Part shown: positions 31,745-40,162 of the stretch, piece after piece | Layout: each line of letters begins with the position of its first letter | Numbering within the stretch: position 1 is the first letter of the stretch | DNA from: Streptomyces sp. NRRL S-646 | GTDB lineage: Bacteria; Actinomycetota; Actinomycetes; Streptomycetales; Streptomycetaceae | Direction: 5' to 3' | DNA length: 64,000 nucleotides | Assembly (NCBI RefSeq): GCF_000720765.1 | Contig: NZ_JODC01000003.1 | Span: 62,001-126,000, forward strand | Notes under the pieces: generated by a model | Databases searched by the model: none | What the model saw: the letters and a program-made list of their open reading frames with translations, nothing else | What the model was told of the DNA's origin: nothing | Program-made: the position numbers and the translations under genes

Positions 31745-32066
31745 GACTGGTGCCGTGAAGAGCGAAGAGACACCGTTCGAGGGCGGGCCGATGGACGGCC
31801 GCGTACTGCCCGTCCTCGTGGGCCCCACCGGGCACCCGCCCAAGACGTACCGCATCCCCGTACCGGACGCCGCCGGAGGCTCGCCCACCGTGCTCGTCTA
31901 CCGGCGCGTCCCGCGCGGCCACAGCAAGCGGCTCGGCATCCCGCAGGGGTGGAAGTACGAGTACGACCCCACCGGCAAGGCCGACAGGCTGAAGTGGCCG
32001 TGGTCCAAGCCGGACGCCGATCCAGACGCCACGCCGAACCGCAAGCCGGACGACACCGACGGGTGA
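31737..32066 (+). CDS. Conserved small protein of unknown function
   Basis: A 109-residue hydrophilic protein overlapping the TetR gene by 8 bp. The middle (TYRIPVPDAAGGSPTVLVYRR and LGIPQGWKYEYDPTG) looks like a compact beta-rich domain. The Asp/Pro/Lys-rich tail is disordered. I recognise the type from other streptomycetes but not a function. A GTG at 31755 is an alternative start that would avoid the overlap. Confidence 0.7.
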   Translation: MSETGAVKSEETPFEGGPMDGRVLPVLVGPTGHPPKTYRIPVPDAAGGSPTVLVYRRVPRGHSKRLGIPQGWKYEYDPTGKADRLKWPWSKPDADPDATPNRKPDDTDG

Positions 32067-32170
32067 CGAGGTTGCGCTGATCAGCGCACACGCGGCGGGT
32101 CTTTCGCCGTAGAGACGTCAACACCTGACTGTGCGGAGCAGAGGGGCTGCCCCGCACCGGAGGTGATGAT

Positions 32171-33223
32171 GTGTCAGGAAAGCTGCTGCGCCTGGTCTGT
32201 ACGGTGGCGATGGCCGCCGGCGCTCTCCTCGTACCGCCGCCCGCCGCGGCCGCGCCCGGGCCGGAGCCCGGCGGGCGTACCGTCGCCGCGCAGCTGACGG
32301 ACCTTCAGCGGCTGTACCGGGAGGCCGAGAAGGCCACCGAGGCCTACAACGGCACCGCGGAGAAGCTGACGAAGCAGCGCGCGGAAGTGGCCCGCCTCGA
32401 CCGCGAACTGGCCTTGGCCCGCCGCTCGCTGCACGACAGCCGGGTGGCTGCGGGCCGCCTGGCCAGACAGCAGTACCAGGGCAGCACCGAGATCTCCGCG
32501 TATGTACGCCTGCTGCTCGCCCGCAATCCGCAGCAGGCGCTCGACGAGGGGCATGTGATCGGCCAGTTGGCGCGGGAGCGGGTCGAGGCGGTCGGCCGGC
32601 TGACCGCGAGTGAGAAGCAGGCCGGCGAGCTGGACCGCGCGGCGCGAAAGGCCCTCGACGGTCAAATCACCCTCGCCGAACGGCAGAAGAAGGACCGCGA
32701 CGACGTTCAGGCGCGCCTGAAGGACGTCGAGAAGCTGCTCGCCTCCCTCACACCCGGACAGCTGGCCGCGCTCGGCGAGTTGGAGAAGAAGGGCACCGAC
32801 GCGGCGCAGCAGCGGCTCATGGCGTCCGGCGTGCTGAGCGGCGAACGCCGTCCCTCACGGAAGGGTGACCGGGCCCTCGGGTACGCGGTGCGGCAGATCG
32901 GTAAGCCGTACCGGTGGGGGGCGGAGGGCCCGAAGTCGTACGACTGCTCGGGTCTGACCTCTCAGGCCTGGGCCAGGGCCGGTACGCCGATCCCCCGCAC
33001 CAGCCAGGAGCAGTGGGCACGGCTGCCGCGGATCCCGCTGAAGAAGCTGCGCCCGGGCGACCTCGTGATCTACTTCCCGGATGCCACGCATGTGGCGATG
33101 TACCTGGGCGAGGGCATGATGATCCAGGCGCCGCGGACGGGCGAGACGGTCAAGGTCTCGCCGGTCGCGTCGTACCCGATCCTGGGAGCCGTGCGTCCGG
33201 ACCAGCGCCCCAAGGGCGCCTAG
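32171..33223 (+). CDS. Secreted NlpC/P60 peptidoglycan endopeptidase
   Basis: A 350-residue exported hydrolase. A signal peptide (about 1-28) is followed by a long coiled coil (about 40-200; many Glu/Lys/Arg/Gln heptads) and a C-terminal NlpC/P60 cysteine-peptidase domain. Catalytic residues are visible: Cys259 in KSYDCSGLTSQAW and His307 in FPDATHVAMYLG. Such RipA-like enzymes cleave D-Glu-diaminopimelate bonds in cell-wall peptides; the coiled coil probably autoinhibits. GTG start at 32171 with an ideal GGAGGTGA seven bases upstream. The 100-bp leader contains a GTGCGG..CCGCAC hairpin, but I do not see a cyclic-di-AMP riboswitch. It is convergent with the flavoprotein gene (shared CTAG). 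Confidence 0.93.
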   Translation: MSGKLLRLVCTVAMAAGALLVPPPAAAAPGPEPGGRTVAAQLTDLQRLYREAEKATEAYNGTAEKLTKQRAEVARLDRELALARRSLHDSRVAAGRLARQQYQGSTEISAYVRLLLARNPQQALDEGHVIGQLARERVEAVGRLTASEKQAGELDRAARKALDGQITLAERQKKDRDDVQARLKDVEKLLASLTPGQLAALGELEKKGTDAAQQRLMASGVLSGERRPSRKGDRALGYAVRQIGKPYRWGAEGPKSYDCSGLTSQAWARAGTPIPRTSQEQWARLPRIPLKKLRPGDLVIYFPDATHVAMYLGEGMMIQAPRTGETVKVSPVASYPILGAVRPDQRPKGA

Positions 33224-34470
33224 CCGGTCACTTCCGCGAGGTAGGCAGCGGTCTTCTCGGGCTCGTAGAAGAAGTTCTCGTAGTCGGACGGGTCGTTGAA
33301 GCCGTTGGCGAAGCGGTCGGCGACCGGCTGCAGCTGGCCGGCCGCGCCGATCAGGTTGAGGATGTGCTCCGGCGGCGGGGCGAGCATCGCGTTCGTCCAC
33401 TTGGTGACGTGCTGGGCGGTGTCCCAGTAGCGGTCGAACGTGGCCTGCATCCAGGTCTCGTCGAACTCCTTCTCGCCGTTCTCCAGGATCGAGGCGAGGT
33501 ACGAAGCGGCGCACTTGGAGGCCGAGTTGGAGCCCTGACCGGTGATCGGGTCGTTGGCGACGACGACGTCCGCGACGCCGAGGACCAGTCCGCCGCCGGG
33601 CAGCCGGCCGATGGGGTTGCGCACGGTGGGGGCGTAACGGCCGGCCAGCACGCCGCCTGCGTCGGTCAGTTCCACCGACTTGGCCCGCTCGAACTCCCAG
33701 GGCGTGAACTTCTCCATGAGTTCCAGGGTCAGGGAGAGGTGCTCCGCCGGGTCCTTGACGCCGTTGAAGACGTCGAGCGGGCCGCCGGGTATGCCCTCCC
33801 AGAAGAGGATGTCCGCGCGGCCGGAGGTGGTGAGCGTCGGCATGACGAACAGCTCGCCCACACCCGGCACCAGGTTGCAGCGGACCGCCTCGTGGTCGGG
33901 GTGCTCGGGGCGGGGGCCCAGACCGTGGACGTACGAGACGGCGAGGGCGCGCTGCGGCTCGGCGTACGGCGAACGGGAGGCGTCCCGGCCGAACATGGAC
34001 ACCAGCTCGCCCTTGCCCGCCGAGACGAGCACCAGGTCGTACGTACGGGAGAAGTAGTCGAGGTCGGAGACCGCCGCGCCGTGGATGACCAGCTGGCCGC
34101 CGCGCTGTGCGAAGGTCTCCATCCAGCCGGCCATCTTCACCCGCTGGTCCACCGACTGCGCATACCCGTCGAGCCTCCCCACCCAGTCGATCGCACGCTG
34201 CGTCGGGCCCGGGTCGTGCGAGCCGGGGGCCGCGACCGAGACGCCGAGTCCTTCGATCTTCGGGGCCTGGGACTCCCAGAAGTTCAGCTGGAGATCGCGC
34301 TCGTGCTGCAGTGCCGTGTGGAACATGCACTGCGTCGACATGACCCGGCCGGAGCGGATCTCGTCCGCCGTCCGGTTCGACATCAGGGTGACCTCGTACC
34401 CGTGCGACTGGAGTCCGAGGGCGATCTGGAGACCGGACTGGCCGGCTCCTACGACGAGTATCTTCCGCAT
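33220..34470 (-). CDS. Styrene-monooxygenase (StyA)-like FAD oxygenase
   Basis: A 416-residue flavoprotein, the size of StyA/indole oxygenases. The FAD-binding Rossmann motif lies at the N-terminus (ILVVGAGQSGLQIALGLQSHG). The middle contains VMSTQCMFHTALQHERDLQL and the region PITGQGSNSASKCAASYLAS near 310-330, typical of StyA-like epoxidases. These need a separate flavin reductase (StyB), which is not encoded nearby. It lies 50 bp downstream of cvnD on the same strand and is probably part of the conservon operon, in the position where some conservons carry a cytochrome P450. It may therefore perform an oxidation controlled by the conservon. Confidence 0.85.
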   Translation of the reverse strand: MRKILVVGAGQSGLQIALGLQSHGYEVTLMSNRTADEIRSGRVMSTQCMFHTALQHERDLQLNFWESQAPKIEGLGVSVAAPGSHDPGPTQRAIDWVGRLDGYAQSVDQRVKMAGWMETFAQRGGQLVIHGAAVSDLDYFSRTYDLVLVSAGKGELVSMFGRDASRSPYAEPQRALAVSYVHGLGPRPEHPDHEAVRCNLVPGVGELFVMPTLTTSGRADILFWEGIPGGPLDVFNGVKDPAEHLSLTLELMEKFTPWEFERAKSVELTDAGGVLAGRYAPTVRNPIGRLPGGGLVLGVADVVVANDPITGQGSNSASKCAASYLASILENGEKEFDETWMQATFDRYWDTAQHVTKWTNAMLAPPPEHILNLIGAAGQLQPVADRFANGFNDPSDYENFFYEPEKTAAYLAEVTG

Positions 34471-34520
34471 GCGGGGCTGTTCTCCTACTCGGGGACTGCT
34501 GGGGGGCGGCCGGGGGGAGG

Positions 34521-35147
34521 CTACTCGGGGGTGACGTCCAGCGCGTGGCCCACCAGGGACAGCAGGGTCTCGATCACCGAGATCCGGCGGCGCGCGTCCA
34601 TGATCATTACAGGTATGTGCGCCGGGATCGTCAACGCCTCCCGCACGTCCTCCGGTTCGAACAGCTCGCTGCCGTCGAAATGGTTGACCGCGACGACGTA
34701 CGGCAGTCCGCAGCTCTCGAAGTAGTCCAGCGCGGGGAAGCAGTCCTTGAGGCGGCGGGTGTCGGCCATGACGACCGCACCGATCGCGCCGCGCACCAGG
34801 TCGTCCCACATGAACCAGAACCGCTGCTGGCCCGGTGTGCCGAACAGATAGAGCACCAGGTCGTCGTCGAGCGTGAGACGGCCGAAGTCCATGGCCACGG
34901 TGGTGGTCAGCTTGCCCGGTGTGGCGGTGAGGTCGTCGGTCTCCTCGCTCGCCTCGGTCATCAGCGCCTCGGTCTGCAGGGGCGTGATCTCCGAGACGGC
35001 GGTGACCAGGGTCGTCTTGCCGACACCGAAGCCGCCCGCCACGACTATCTTCGTCGCGATCGGGGCACGGGTGCGGTCCGTCTGCCAGGACTTCAGATCC
35101 TCGTCGGTGTCCGCGAAGGCGGTGTCTCTAAAGGCGACGGAGTCCAT
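34521..35147 (-). CDS. cvnD: Conservon Ras-like GTPase CvnD
   Basis: A 208-residue small GTPase. G1 (P-loop) is VVAGGFGVGKTTLVTAVSEI at about 36-55. G3 is GTPGQQRFWFMWDD with DxxG replaced by GTPGQ, as in this family. G4 is VVAVNHFDG (NHxD in place of NKxD). MglA/Rab-like conservon GTPases act with CvnA-C as a membrane-associated, G-protein-like signalling unit. The start at 35147 lies inside cvnC (20-bp overlap), so translation is coupled. The StyA-like gene follows after 50 bp. Confidence 0.94.
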   Translation of the reverse strand: MDSVAFRDTAFADTDEDLKSWQTDRTRAPIATKIVVAGGFGVGKTTLVTAVSEITPLQTEALMTEASEETDDLTATPGKLTTTVAMDFGRLTLDDDLVLYLFGTPGQQRFWFMWDDLVRGAIGAVVMADTRRLKDCFPALDYFESCGLPYVVAVNHFDGSELFEPEDVREALTIPAHIPVMIMDARRRISVIETLLSLVGHALDVTPE

Positions 35148-35538
35148 TCAGCACCCTTTCGAGCAGTGCGCGGTCCGGACGGCCCGTGCCGTGACCGGTA
35201 CCTGTTCCGTACACGCGGATCCTGCCCTGGTCCGCGAGGTCGCTGAGCAGCACGCGGACCACGCCCAGCGGCATCTTCAGCAGTGCTGCGATCTCGGCCA
35301 CCGTGCGCATACGGCGGCACAGTTCGACAATGGCCTGCATCTCGGGCATGACCCGGGTGCTGAGGGAACCGTTCGTGAGTTCCTTGCGCTCCTCGGGGGC
35401 GTCGAGCGCGGCCACGAACGTCTCCACGAGGAGGACGTGGCCGAAGCGGGTACGGCCGCCGGTGAGCGAGTAGGGGCGCACGCGGGCCGACCTGCGGTCG
35501 CCGCCGCGGACGGGAAGCTTCTTGGGCGAACTGCTCAT
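35128..35538 (-). CDS. cvnC: Conservon DUF742 protein CvnC
   Basis: A 136-residue DUF742 protein: RVRPYSLTGGRTR at the start, then a winged-helix-like C-terminal half (VELCRRMRTVAEIAALLKMPLG and VVRVLLSDLADQGRIRVYG). CvnC proteins bind the other conservon components; the winged helix hints at DNA or protein contacts. Overlaps cvnB by four bases and cvnD by 20 bp. Confidence 0.94.
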   Translation of the reverse strand: MSSSPKKLPVRGGDRRSARVRPYSLTGGRTRFGHVLLVETFVAALDAPEERKELTNGSLSTRVMPEMQAIVELCRRMRTVAEIAALLKMPLGVVRVLLSDLADQGRIRVYGTGTGHGTGRPDRALLERVLNGLRRL

Positions 35539-36038
35539 CGGTGGCTCCCGGCGGACTCCGACTCCAGGGATTTTCGTAGCTCGCTGCGGAGTTCGGGCGT
35601 CAGGACGTGGCCGGCGCGGCCCACGAACAGGGCCATGTGGTACGCCACCACGCTCATGTCGCAGTCCGCGGAGCCGTGCACGCCGAGCAGGCTGCCGTCG
35701 CTGATCGACATCACGAACAGGCTGCCCTCCTCCATCGCGACCATCGTGTGCTTCACGGGGCCGGATTCCATCAGCCTGGCCGCGCCGATGGTGAGGCTGC
35801 CGATGCCGGAGACGACGGCGGCCAGATCGGCGGAGGAGCCCCGGGGGCCCGTGGGCTTCGTGTCCCGGGTCTGACGGGCCTCGTCGTTGCGGCCGGGGTC
35901 GGAGGAGAGCAGGAGCAGGCCGTCCGAGGAGACGACCGCTACTGACTGGATGCCCGGCACCTCCTCGACCAGGTTCGTCAGCAGCCAGTGCAGGTTGCGG
36001 GCTTCACTGCTCAGTCCGAAGGTACTGGGCGCGGTCAA
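35535..36038 (-). CDS. cvnB: Conservon roadblock/LC7 protein CvnB
   Basis: A 167-residue roadblock/LC7 protein. It contains LHWLLTNLVEEVPGIQSVAV and VVSSDGLLLLSS, then DLAAVVSGIGSLTIGAARLM, the usual roadblock strand-helix order. In prokaryotes such proteins act as GTPase-activating partners of MglA-like GTPases, here CvnD. It overlaps cvnA and cvnC by four bases each (ATGA). Confidence 0.94.
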   Translation of the reverse strand: MTAPSTFGLSSEARNLHWLLTNLVEEVPGIQSVAVVSSDGLLLLSSDPGRNDEARQTRDTKPTGPRGSSADLAAVVSGIGSLTIGAARLMESGPVKHTMVAMEEGSLFVMSISDGSLLGVHGSADCDMSVVAYHMALFVGRAGHVLTPELRSELRKSLESESAGSHR

Positions 36039-38809
36039 CTGCTTGCCTCCTCGACAGTGCCCCCCGTGGTTTCTTCGGATACGGCTGGTGCGGTGCCCGG
36101 CAGCTGGTTCTGGGCGGTCTGTTCGGCGATCTCCGCTTCTACGGCGCGGTAGCCGGCCTGGGCGCCTGTGCGGAAGCCGCCGAGTCTCCTGCGGAGGGCT
36201 TCCGCGTCCACGGTGCGGGGGCGCTGCGCTGCGGCTGGGGCGGGGGCGGTGATCTTGGGGGTGCGCTTGGGCAGGCCCTTGTCTGTGAGGTGCTCCTCGT
36301 CCGGTGCGCGGGTGTGTTCCGCCTCGGCTTCGCCTTCGGCGTGGATGTTCCCACCCGCACCACCCGTACTACCTTCGTCGTCGGGTGCCGGTGGCCCCTG
36401 TGGGGGTTCCCCGCCGTCGGCGGCCGCGGGCCCGTCGTGGGTCTGCTCCTGCTCCGGGGCCGTCGCCTGCTCCGGGATCAGGAGCTCCATCGTGGTTTCG
36501 GCCGGGGTCGCCTCGTGCTGCTCACCGTCCGTGGAGTGGTGGCGTACCGCCCTCTCCGCCAGTTCCACCAGCGGGTCGGTCGTCTTCGGGCGGCCGTGAA
36601 GTTCGTTGGAGTTGGCCTCCGCGTCCGCTCCCGGGAGGGAGAACGTGAGCGTGCCGCCGGTCGCGGGGGCGGACGACGACGGGACCGCGGCGGACGGGGC
36701 CGGCGCCAGCAGGGGGTTCGGGAGGACCACCACCGCCGCGACGCCGCCCTGCTTCTGCTCGCGCAGCTGGACGCGGACGCCGTGGCGGTGGGCGAGGCGG
36801 GCGACGACGTAGAGGCCGAGGCCCAGGCCCTCCTCGCCCTCCTGGTCGTAGGGGGACTCGGGGTCGAACTCGGCGAGGCGGGTGTTGAGGCGGGTCAGGC
36901 GTTCGGCGGTCATGCCGATGCCCTCGTCCTGGACGGAGAGCATGACCTCGCCGTTCTCCAGGAGCCAGCCGGAGACCTCGACGGGCAGGTCCGGCGGGGA
37001 GAACGAAGTGGCGTTCTCCATCAGTTCGGCCAGGAGGTGGGAGAGGTCGTCCGCGGCGAAGCCCGCCACGTGCGCGTGCGGCGGCAGCACGGCGATGCGG
37101 ACGCGCTCGTAGCGCTCGATCTCGCTGACCGCCGCGCGGACGACGTCGACGAGCGGGACGGGGTGCGCGCTCTGCTGGACGTGCTCGGTGCCGGCGAGGA
37201 CCAGGAGGTTCTCGCTGTGGCGGCGCATGACCGTCGCGAAGTGGTCGAGCTTGAAGAGGGTGGCGAGGCGCTCCGGGTCCTGTTCGCGCTCCTCCAGGCT
37301 CTCGATGACGGCGAGCTGGCGCTCGACCAGGCCGAGGGTGCGCAGGGAGAGGTTCACGAACGTGCCGCCGATGCTCTCGCGCAGCCGCTCCAACTGGGCT
37401 GCGGATTCGGCGAGTTCGGCGCGCAGCTCCTCACGGGCGTCCGCCATGTTCTGGCGCTGGCCGACCAGGTGCTTGCGGTCGGCCTCCAGCGTGACGATGC
37501 GCTCGCCCAGGGCGGCGGCGTGCGCGTGCAGGGCGTTGACGGAGCGGACGACCTGCGCGAACTCATCGTTGCGGCCGGTGAAGGTGACCGGTTCCTCGGC
37601 GGCGGGGTCCGCCGCCTCGGCGAGCCGGGCCGAGCCGCGGCGCAGGACGGAGAGCGGCCGGGTGAGGGTGCGGGCCATCGCCGTGGCGATGCCGACGGCG
37701 AGCAGCATCAGGGCGCCGAGGACGGCGATACGGAGCTCCAGCGCGCTGACGTCGTCGTCGCGCAGCTGGGCCAGCTCCTTGGTGCGGCGGTCGTAGAGGG
37801 CGGACTCCGCGCCGCGCATCGCGTCGATACGGGCGGAGAGAGCGGCGTCGACCTTCGAGGCGCTGGTGCCGAGTTCGGATTCGGAGAACGTCGGCTGGTC
37901 GGTGAGGGCGGCCAGGTACTTCTCGGCGGAGTTGACCTCGGGGCCGGTGACCGTGGAGTCGTACGAGGTCCGGGCGGCCTTGGTCGCCGTGTCGTGGAAG
38001 TCGGCGAGGGCCGCGTCGGAGCGCAGCCGGGCCTGCTGGGCGGCGGCGGTCAACGCGCCCCGCTGCTTGGTGTCGGCGGCCGAGGAGGAGGTGACCGTGG
38101 TCGGCAGTCCGGTGACCGGGCTGATAACCGTCTGGGTGGTCCTGGGCACGTTGAGCGCCGCGAGGAGCAGGCCGCGGGCGGCGGCGGCCTGCTGCACGGC
38201 CGAGTCCAGCTCGGCGAGGGCATAGGCGCCCGATCCGGCGCGGGGCGGCATCTGCTGCGCCAGCTGCTCGGCGAGCCCGTGCAGTTCGGTGATGGCGGCG
38301 GAGTAGGCGTCGTGCGTCTGCAGGGCGTCGCTCTTGCCGGTGAGCGCGGAGCGGCGCAGCGCGGCGATGCCGTCAAGGTCGCTGCGGAGGGAGGCGGGTG
38401 TGTCGGGGTTCTCCCGGAGCTCCTCGACCTGCCGGTCGACGCGGGCGCTGCGCTGCTCGGAGGGCGCCTTGGACTTGGGCCGCCCGGCGGCGATGTAGGA
38501 CGTCACCTCGTCCCGCTCGTCGGCGAGCGAATGAGCAAGGGCCAGGGCGTCCTGGGTCTGCCCGGCGAGCGTCACCAGGTCCTGGGAGTCGCTGAGCTGC
38601 CCGGAGGCGGTGAGGACGGAAGGGACACCGGCCCCGGCTATCGCGGCGGCCACCACGGCCACGGCGACGACGAGCCGGTTGCGTACATGCGTGGGCCGGC
38701 CCTTGCCGGTGGTGGTGCCGGTGCTGCCGGGCGTGCCCTCCACGCCCGCTGCGGGATCCGTCTGCTTGCCTGTGCGACGAGGCCGCGTCTTCTGCACCGG
38801 TGCTCGCAT
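36035..38809 (-). CDS. cvnA: Conservon sensor-kinase-like protein CvnA
   Basis: A 924-residue membrane sensor. A short basic cytoplasmic start precedes helix 1 (about 45-66). A large extracytoplasmic helical domain (about 70-350) resembles nitrate-sensing NIT domains. Helix 2 (LRIAVLGALMLLAVGIATAM) is followed by HAMP, a coiled coil, and a GHKL ATPase: N-box LAELMENATSFSPPD, G1 VQDEGIGMT, G2 GLGLGLYVVARLAHRHG. There is no classical H-box. From about 690 the tail is Ala/Pro/Glu-rich and disordered. It is the first gene of the cvnABCD-flavoprotein operon and probably recruits the others to the membrane. Confidence 0.93.
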   Translation of the reverse strand: MRAPVQKTRPRRTGKQTDPAAGVEGTPGSTGTTTGKGRPTHVRNRLVVAVAVVAAAIAGAGVPSVLTASGQLSDSQDLVTLAGQTQDALALAHSLADERDEVTSYIAAGRPKSKAPSEQRSARVDRQVEELRENPDTPASLRSDLDGIAALRRSALTGKSDALQTHDAYSAAITELHGLAEQLAQQMPPRAGSGAYALAELDSAVQQAAAARGLLLAALNVPRTTQTVISPVTGLPTTVTSSSAADTKQRGALTAAAQQARLRSDAALADFHDTATKAARTSYDSTVTGPEVNSAEKYLAALTDQPTFSESELGTSASKVDAALSARIDAMRGAESALYDRRTKELAQLRDDDVSALELRIAVLGALMLLAVGIATAMARTLTRPLSVLRRGSARLAEAADPAAEEPVTFTGRNDEFAQVVRSVNALHAHAAALGERIVTLEADRKHLVGQRQNMADAREELRAELAESAAQLERLRESIGGTFVNLSLRTLGLVERQLAVIESLEEREQDPERLATLFKLDHFATVMRRHSENLLVLAGTEHVQQSAHPVPLVDVVRAAVSEIERYERVRIAVLPPHAHVAGFAADDLSHLLAELMENATSFSPPDLPVEVSGWLLENGEVMLSVQDEGIGMTAERLTRLNTRLAEFDPESPYDQEGEEGLGLGLYVVARLAHRHGVRVQLREQKQGGVAAVVVLPNPLLAPAPSAAVPSSSAPATGGTLTFSLPGADAEANSNELHGRPKTTDPLVELAERAVRHHSTDGEQHEATPAETTMELLIPEQATAPEQEQTHDGPAAADGGEPPQGPPAPDDEGSTGGAGGNIHAEGEAEAEHTRAPDEEHLTDKGLPKRTPKITAPAPAAAQRPRTVDAEALRRRLGGFRTGAQAGYRAVEAEIAEQTAQNQLPGTAPAVSEETTGGTVEEASS

Positions 38810-39174
38810 TCCTGACTCGTGATACTCATGGGCCCGGGTGACGCTCCGTCAACTGACGTCGACCGTGCGTACTCCCAGTACGGTGCCGACCCTCCCAGTG
38901 CCGGTGGGCAGTGGACGAGCATCACCTGACCCGCCACCCGAAGGAGTGAACATCGGAGGGGAGTTGGCGAGCAAGTTCCTGGGAAGCGTTCAGCGGCCCC
39001 GTGCGGCAGGCCGGTTGGACGTCCGCGCCGGGCGGTGGCAGTATTCGCCGCCACGGCTTCCCGGAACAACGGATTCCACCCCAAACAGGGCACCTGACCT
39101 GCGCGAGTGCGTCAATTCCGCGACCGATGCCAGGCTTTGGCGAACCTTGTGAAGACGTCGTGCAGACTGGCCGA
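38810..39174. promoter_or_regulatory. Divergent promoter region between cvnA and the PP2C-like gene
   Basis: A 365-bp intergenic region with no convincing gene. It contains CGTAC-TCCCA-GTACG (near 38867-38881), a possible operator on the cvnA side, and TTGGAC (39015-39020) with CAGTAT (39039-39044) 18 bp apart, a plausible promoter for the rightward gene. Confidence 0.4.
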
Positions 39175-39963
39175 ATGCATACGGAACTTGTCTCGGAGCC
39201 CGGTGATCCGGCCTACCCCAACGAGGACTTCGCCGCGGCCGCACTGCCCGCTTCCGGCCAGGGCGGCACCCTCGTCGTCCTGGACGGAGTGACGCCACCG
39301 CGCGGCGGGACGGGCTGTCTGCATTCGGTCCCTTGGTACACGGCCCGCCTCGGCGGAGCCCTGACCGAACTGACCGTTTCCCTCCCGGATGTTCCGCTGC
39401 AGGAGGCGCTGGCCCGCGCCATCGCGCGTACGACCGAAGCCCATGCCGCGACCTGTGACCTTTCTCACCCACGCACCCCACAGGCAACGGTGGTGGTGGC
39501 GCGGTGGGGTGTGGAGAGGGTCGAGTACCTGGTCCTGTCGGACTCGGCGCTGCTGGTGGAGTCCCCCGACGGCGTGGTCGCGTCCCTCCTGGACGACCGC
39601 CTGTCCAAGCTGCCCCGGTCCTCCCTGGCCACCGACGCCCTGGTGGACTCCACCCTCCGCAACAAGGAAGGCGGCTTCTTCACGGCGGCCGCGGATCCGT
39701 CGGTGGCGGGGCGGGCGGTGACGGGGGTGCTGCCACGGGGCGACGTGCGGGCGCTGCTCGCCCTCACGGACGGGGCCACGCGATGGGTGGAGAAGTTCCG
39801 GGAGGGCGACTGGACGGACTGCTTCCGGTTCGTACGGAAGGAGGGAGCGCAGGCGTTGGTGGACCGCGTGCGCGAGCTGGAGCGGGCGGATGCGGAGGAG
39901 CGGAGGTATCTGCGGCGCAGCAAGACGCATGACGACGCGACGGTTGTGTACGTCGGGCTGTGA
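39175..39963 (+). CDS. PP2C-like protein phosphatase domain protein
   Basis: A 262-residue protein with a PP2C-type pattern: an early acidic segment (YPNEDFAAAALP), VVLDGVTPPRGG as the first Asp-Gly metal site, YLVLSDSALLVE, ALTDGATRW, and the C-terminal SKTHDDATVVYVGL. The Asp-Gly, Asp-Gly-Ala-Thr and Asp-Asp-Ala-Thr residues match the metal-binding aspartates of PP2C phosphatases, though the protein is short and divergent. It would dephosphorylate Ser/Thr residues in the cytoplasm. The ATG at 39175 has no strong ribosome-binding site. It is convergent with the DUF397 gene two bases away. Confidence 0.78.
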   Translation: MHTELVSEPGDPAYPNEDFAAAALPASGQGGTLVVLDGVTPPRGGTGCLHSVPWYTARLGGALTELTVSLPDVPLQEALARAIARTTEAHAATCDLSHPRTPQATVVVARWGVERVEYLVLSDSALLVESPDGVVASLLDDRLSKLPRSSLATDALVDSTLRNKEGGFFTAAADPSVAGRAVTGVLPRGDVRALLALTDGATRWVEKFREGDWTDCFRFVRKEGAQALVDRVRELERADAEERRYLRRSKTHDDATVVYVGL

Positions 39964-39964
39964 C

Positions 39965-40162
39965 CTACTTGGCGGCTGCGTGGATGAAGGAGGTCCAGGC
40001 TGCGGCCGACACCAGCAGGATCGGGCCGTCGGGGACCTTGCTGTCGCGGACGGGTATGACACCGGGGAAGTTGTCGGCGACCTCGACGCACTCTCCGCCT
40101 TCCGCGTTGCTGTACGAGGACTTGCGCCAGCAAGCGGACCGCAGGTCGTGCGTGCTGTTCAT
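39965..40162 (-). CDS. DUF397 small protein
   Basis: A 65-residue DUF397 protein with the classic pattern WRKSSYSNAEGGECVEVAD, then PVRDSKVPDGPILLVSAAAW. In Streptomyces these proteins are paired with XRE/DUF5753 regulators and affect development and antibiotic production; the pair may work like a toxin-antitoxin-related switch. It is coupled to the XRE gene by an ATGA overlap. Confidence 0.93.
   Translation of the reverse strand: MNSTHDLRSACWRKSSYSNAEGGECVEVADNFPGVIPVRDSKVPDGPILLVSAAAWTSFIHAAAK

Noticed and set aside
32067..32170. Cyclic-di-AMP riboswitch before the NlpC/P60 gene
   Set aside because: Such genes often carry one, but the 104-bp leader is too short and lacks the conserved motifs. 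Only a simple hairpin is visible.
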